NCBI GenBank assembly: GCA_035548675.1
Contig: DASZSJ010000149.1
Coordinates: forward strand, 1-15,292
Reading direction: 5' to 3'
DNA: 15,292 bases
Source: VRUE01 sp035548675
GTDB taxonomy: Bacteria; Actinomycetota; Thermoleophilia; Solirubrobacterales; 70-9
Position 1 is the first letter of the stretch. Every line of letters starts with the position of its first letter. The translations under genes and the position numbers were made by a program. Below are positions 14,637 to 15,292 of this stretch, piece by piece. The notes beneath the pieces are model-generated. The model did no database searches. It was not told the DNA's origin and worked only from the letters and a program-made list of their open reading frames with translations.

Positions 14637-15157
14637 GCGCCGAGCGCCGGGCCGCGGTCCTCGTCGGCTGCGCGGTCGCCGCCGCGGTCGTCCTCGTCGG
14701 CTCCTACCTTGCCGCCGGCGGCGCCTCCTACACGCCGGAGAAGACCCAGGACCCGTGCAAGCACCGCGCCTGGAGCAACCCCGAAGGGCTGCAGGAGATC
14801 GCGCAGCAGTTCACCCTCTCGGCCCTCGACGGCGCCGCCTGCCAGCTCGGGGTCAGCCGCGAGACGCTGGCGCGGGCGCTGGCCACCCCGGAGGGGCGCG
14901 AACGCTTCGCCGAGCGCTACGACATCGGCGACGCCCAGTTGGCGCGGGCGGTGCGAGCCGGCCTATTGCGCGCGGTCGACGACGCCGAAGAAGCCGGCGC
15001 GCTCAGCCCGCTGCTCGCCGAACCGCTGCGCGAAACGGTCCGCGGCATCCCGCTCGACCGGGCGATCGAACTGATCAACAACGCCGAAACCCTGCTCGAC
15101 GACGTGCGGGGCTTCCTCGGCCCGGCCCAGGAATTCCTCGAAGGCTTCCTGCCCTAG
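14633..15157 (+). CDS. Small membrane-anchored hypothetical protein
   Basis: A 174-aa protein starting at GTG 14633, which overlaps the MFS stop as GTGA. GGAGGG at 14620-14625 gives a good Shine-Dalgarno with a 7-nt spacer. One membrane helix at about 8-28 is followed by an extracytoplasmic domain of about 145 aa, mostly helical, with Cys42 and Cys70 as a possible disulfide pair. There is no lipobox. The segment LSALDGAACQLGVSRETLARALATPEGRERF resembles a helix-turn-helix-like fold but sits outside the membrane. I do not recognise the family. Tight coupling to the MFS gene suggests a shared envelope role, perhaps as an accessory subunit. The TAG stop lies in the CTAG that borders the second copy of the repeated element. 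Confidence 0.75.
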   Translation: MSAERRAAVLVGCAVAAAVVLVGSYLAAGGASYTPEKTQDPCKHRAWSNPEGLQEIAQQFTLSALDGAACQLGVSRETLARALATPEGRERFAERYDIGDAQLARAVRAGLLRAVDDAEEAGALSPLLAEPLRETVRGIPLDRAIELINNAETLLDDVRGFLGPAQEFLEGFLP

Positions 15158-15292
15158 ATGACTGATTCCACGGCGGCAGCCGTGGAATCACGACCTCTTC
15201 CGGCTCCAGGTGGGCCGACCGCGCGATGTTTGGTGCCGAGTGTCTGGTTTGCCACCGTATACGTGGGTCAACTCAACACTCGACACCGCGGG
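15158..15292 (+). mobile_element. Second copy of the same short element, cut by window end
   Basis: These 135 bases match the reverse complement of 83-217 with a single substitution (C at 15281 against the complement of T at 94). The copy starts directly after CTAG at 15154-15157, which contains the TAG stop of the preceding gene. The other end lies beyond the window. The orientation is opposite to the copy at 6-217, so the two form inverted repeats around about 14.9 kb. A contig ending inside a repeat is what short-read assembly does when the repeat exceeds the usable overlap. This suggests that further copies exist in the genome. Confidence 0.75.
15163..15190. repeat. Perfect 12-bp stem hairpin in element, right copy
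   Basis: The same hairpin as at 185-212: arms 15163-15174 and 15179-15190 with a 4-base loop. It begins 5 nt after the TAG stop of the last gene of the S1 operon (15155-15157). It lacks a downstream T-run. Its placement directly after a gene end repeats exactly the arrangement on the left side of the window. Confidence 0.7.

Noticed and set aside
13364..14764. 466-codon minus-strand ORF opposite the MFS gene
   Set aside because: It is Ser/Ala/Arg-rich without motifs and antisense to a protein with clear MFS signatures.

Overview
The window is very GC-rich and densely coded, with frequent GTG starts and long antisense shadow ORFs. Gene content points to a high-GC actinobacterium, most likely class Thermoleophilia (Solirubrobacterales type). 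The supporting evidence is the polA/rpsA/coaE neighbourhood known from Actinobacteria, an ACT-domain malic enzyme, a secreted CotH-family protein, a secreted hypothetical of a type I associate with this class, and a fused AbiEi-like/DUF559 protein. The taxonomic call is inference; no rRNA or tRNA is present.

Layout. (a) Positions 6-217 hold a short repeated element of 212 bp with imperfect inverted termini, a subterminal hairpin and CTAG on both sides. A second, truncated copy in opposite orientation fills 15158-15292, so the window is probably a contig that ends in repeats. (b) 218-2585, minus strand: a two-gene unit of malic enzyme followed by a TIGR01777-type epimerase. (c) 2661-5281, plus strand: a secreted CotH-family protein and a secreted hypothetical protein. 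(d) 5323-6186, plus: an AbiEi-like winged-helix protein fused to a DUF559 nuclease-fold domain, with a near-perfect palindrome lying over its start codon. (e) 6176-9280, plus: DNA polymerase I (proofreading residues lost) and a small DMT/YdcZ-type membrane protein. (f) 9191-10408, minus: an FAD-dependent oxidoreductase that overlaps the transporter tail to tail. (g) 10427-15157, plus: a tight operon of ribosomal protein S1, dephospho-CoA kinase, a membrane-anchored lytic transglycosylase, a 14-TM-type MFS exporter and a small membrane-anchored hypothetical. Three of its four junctions are ATGA/GTGA overlaps.

How they fit together. Most of the window is housekeeping: replication and repair (polA), translation (S1), CoA synthesis (coaE), carbon metabolism (malic enzyme) and envelope work (transglycosylase, CotH, secreted proteins). 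The accessory parts are the AbiEi/DUF559 gene and the small element. The element is the most unusual thing here. Both copies sit exactly at a host stop codon that reads C-TAG, the gene's stop stays intact, and the first base of the element is the A of an ATG that opens a reading frame running the full length of the element. No gene-free stretch exceeds 300 bases.
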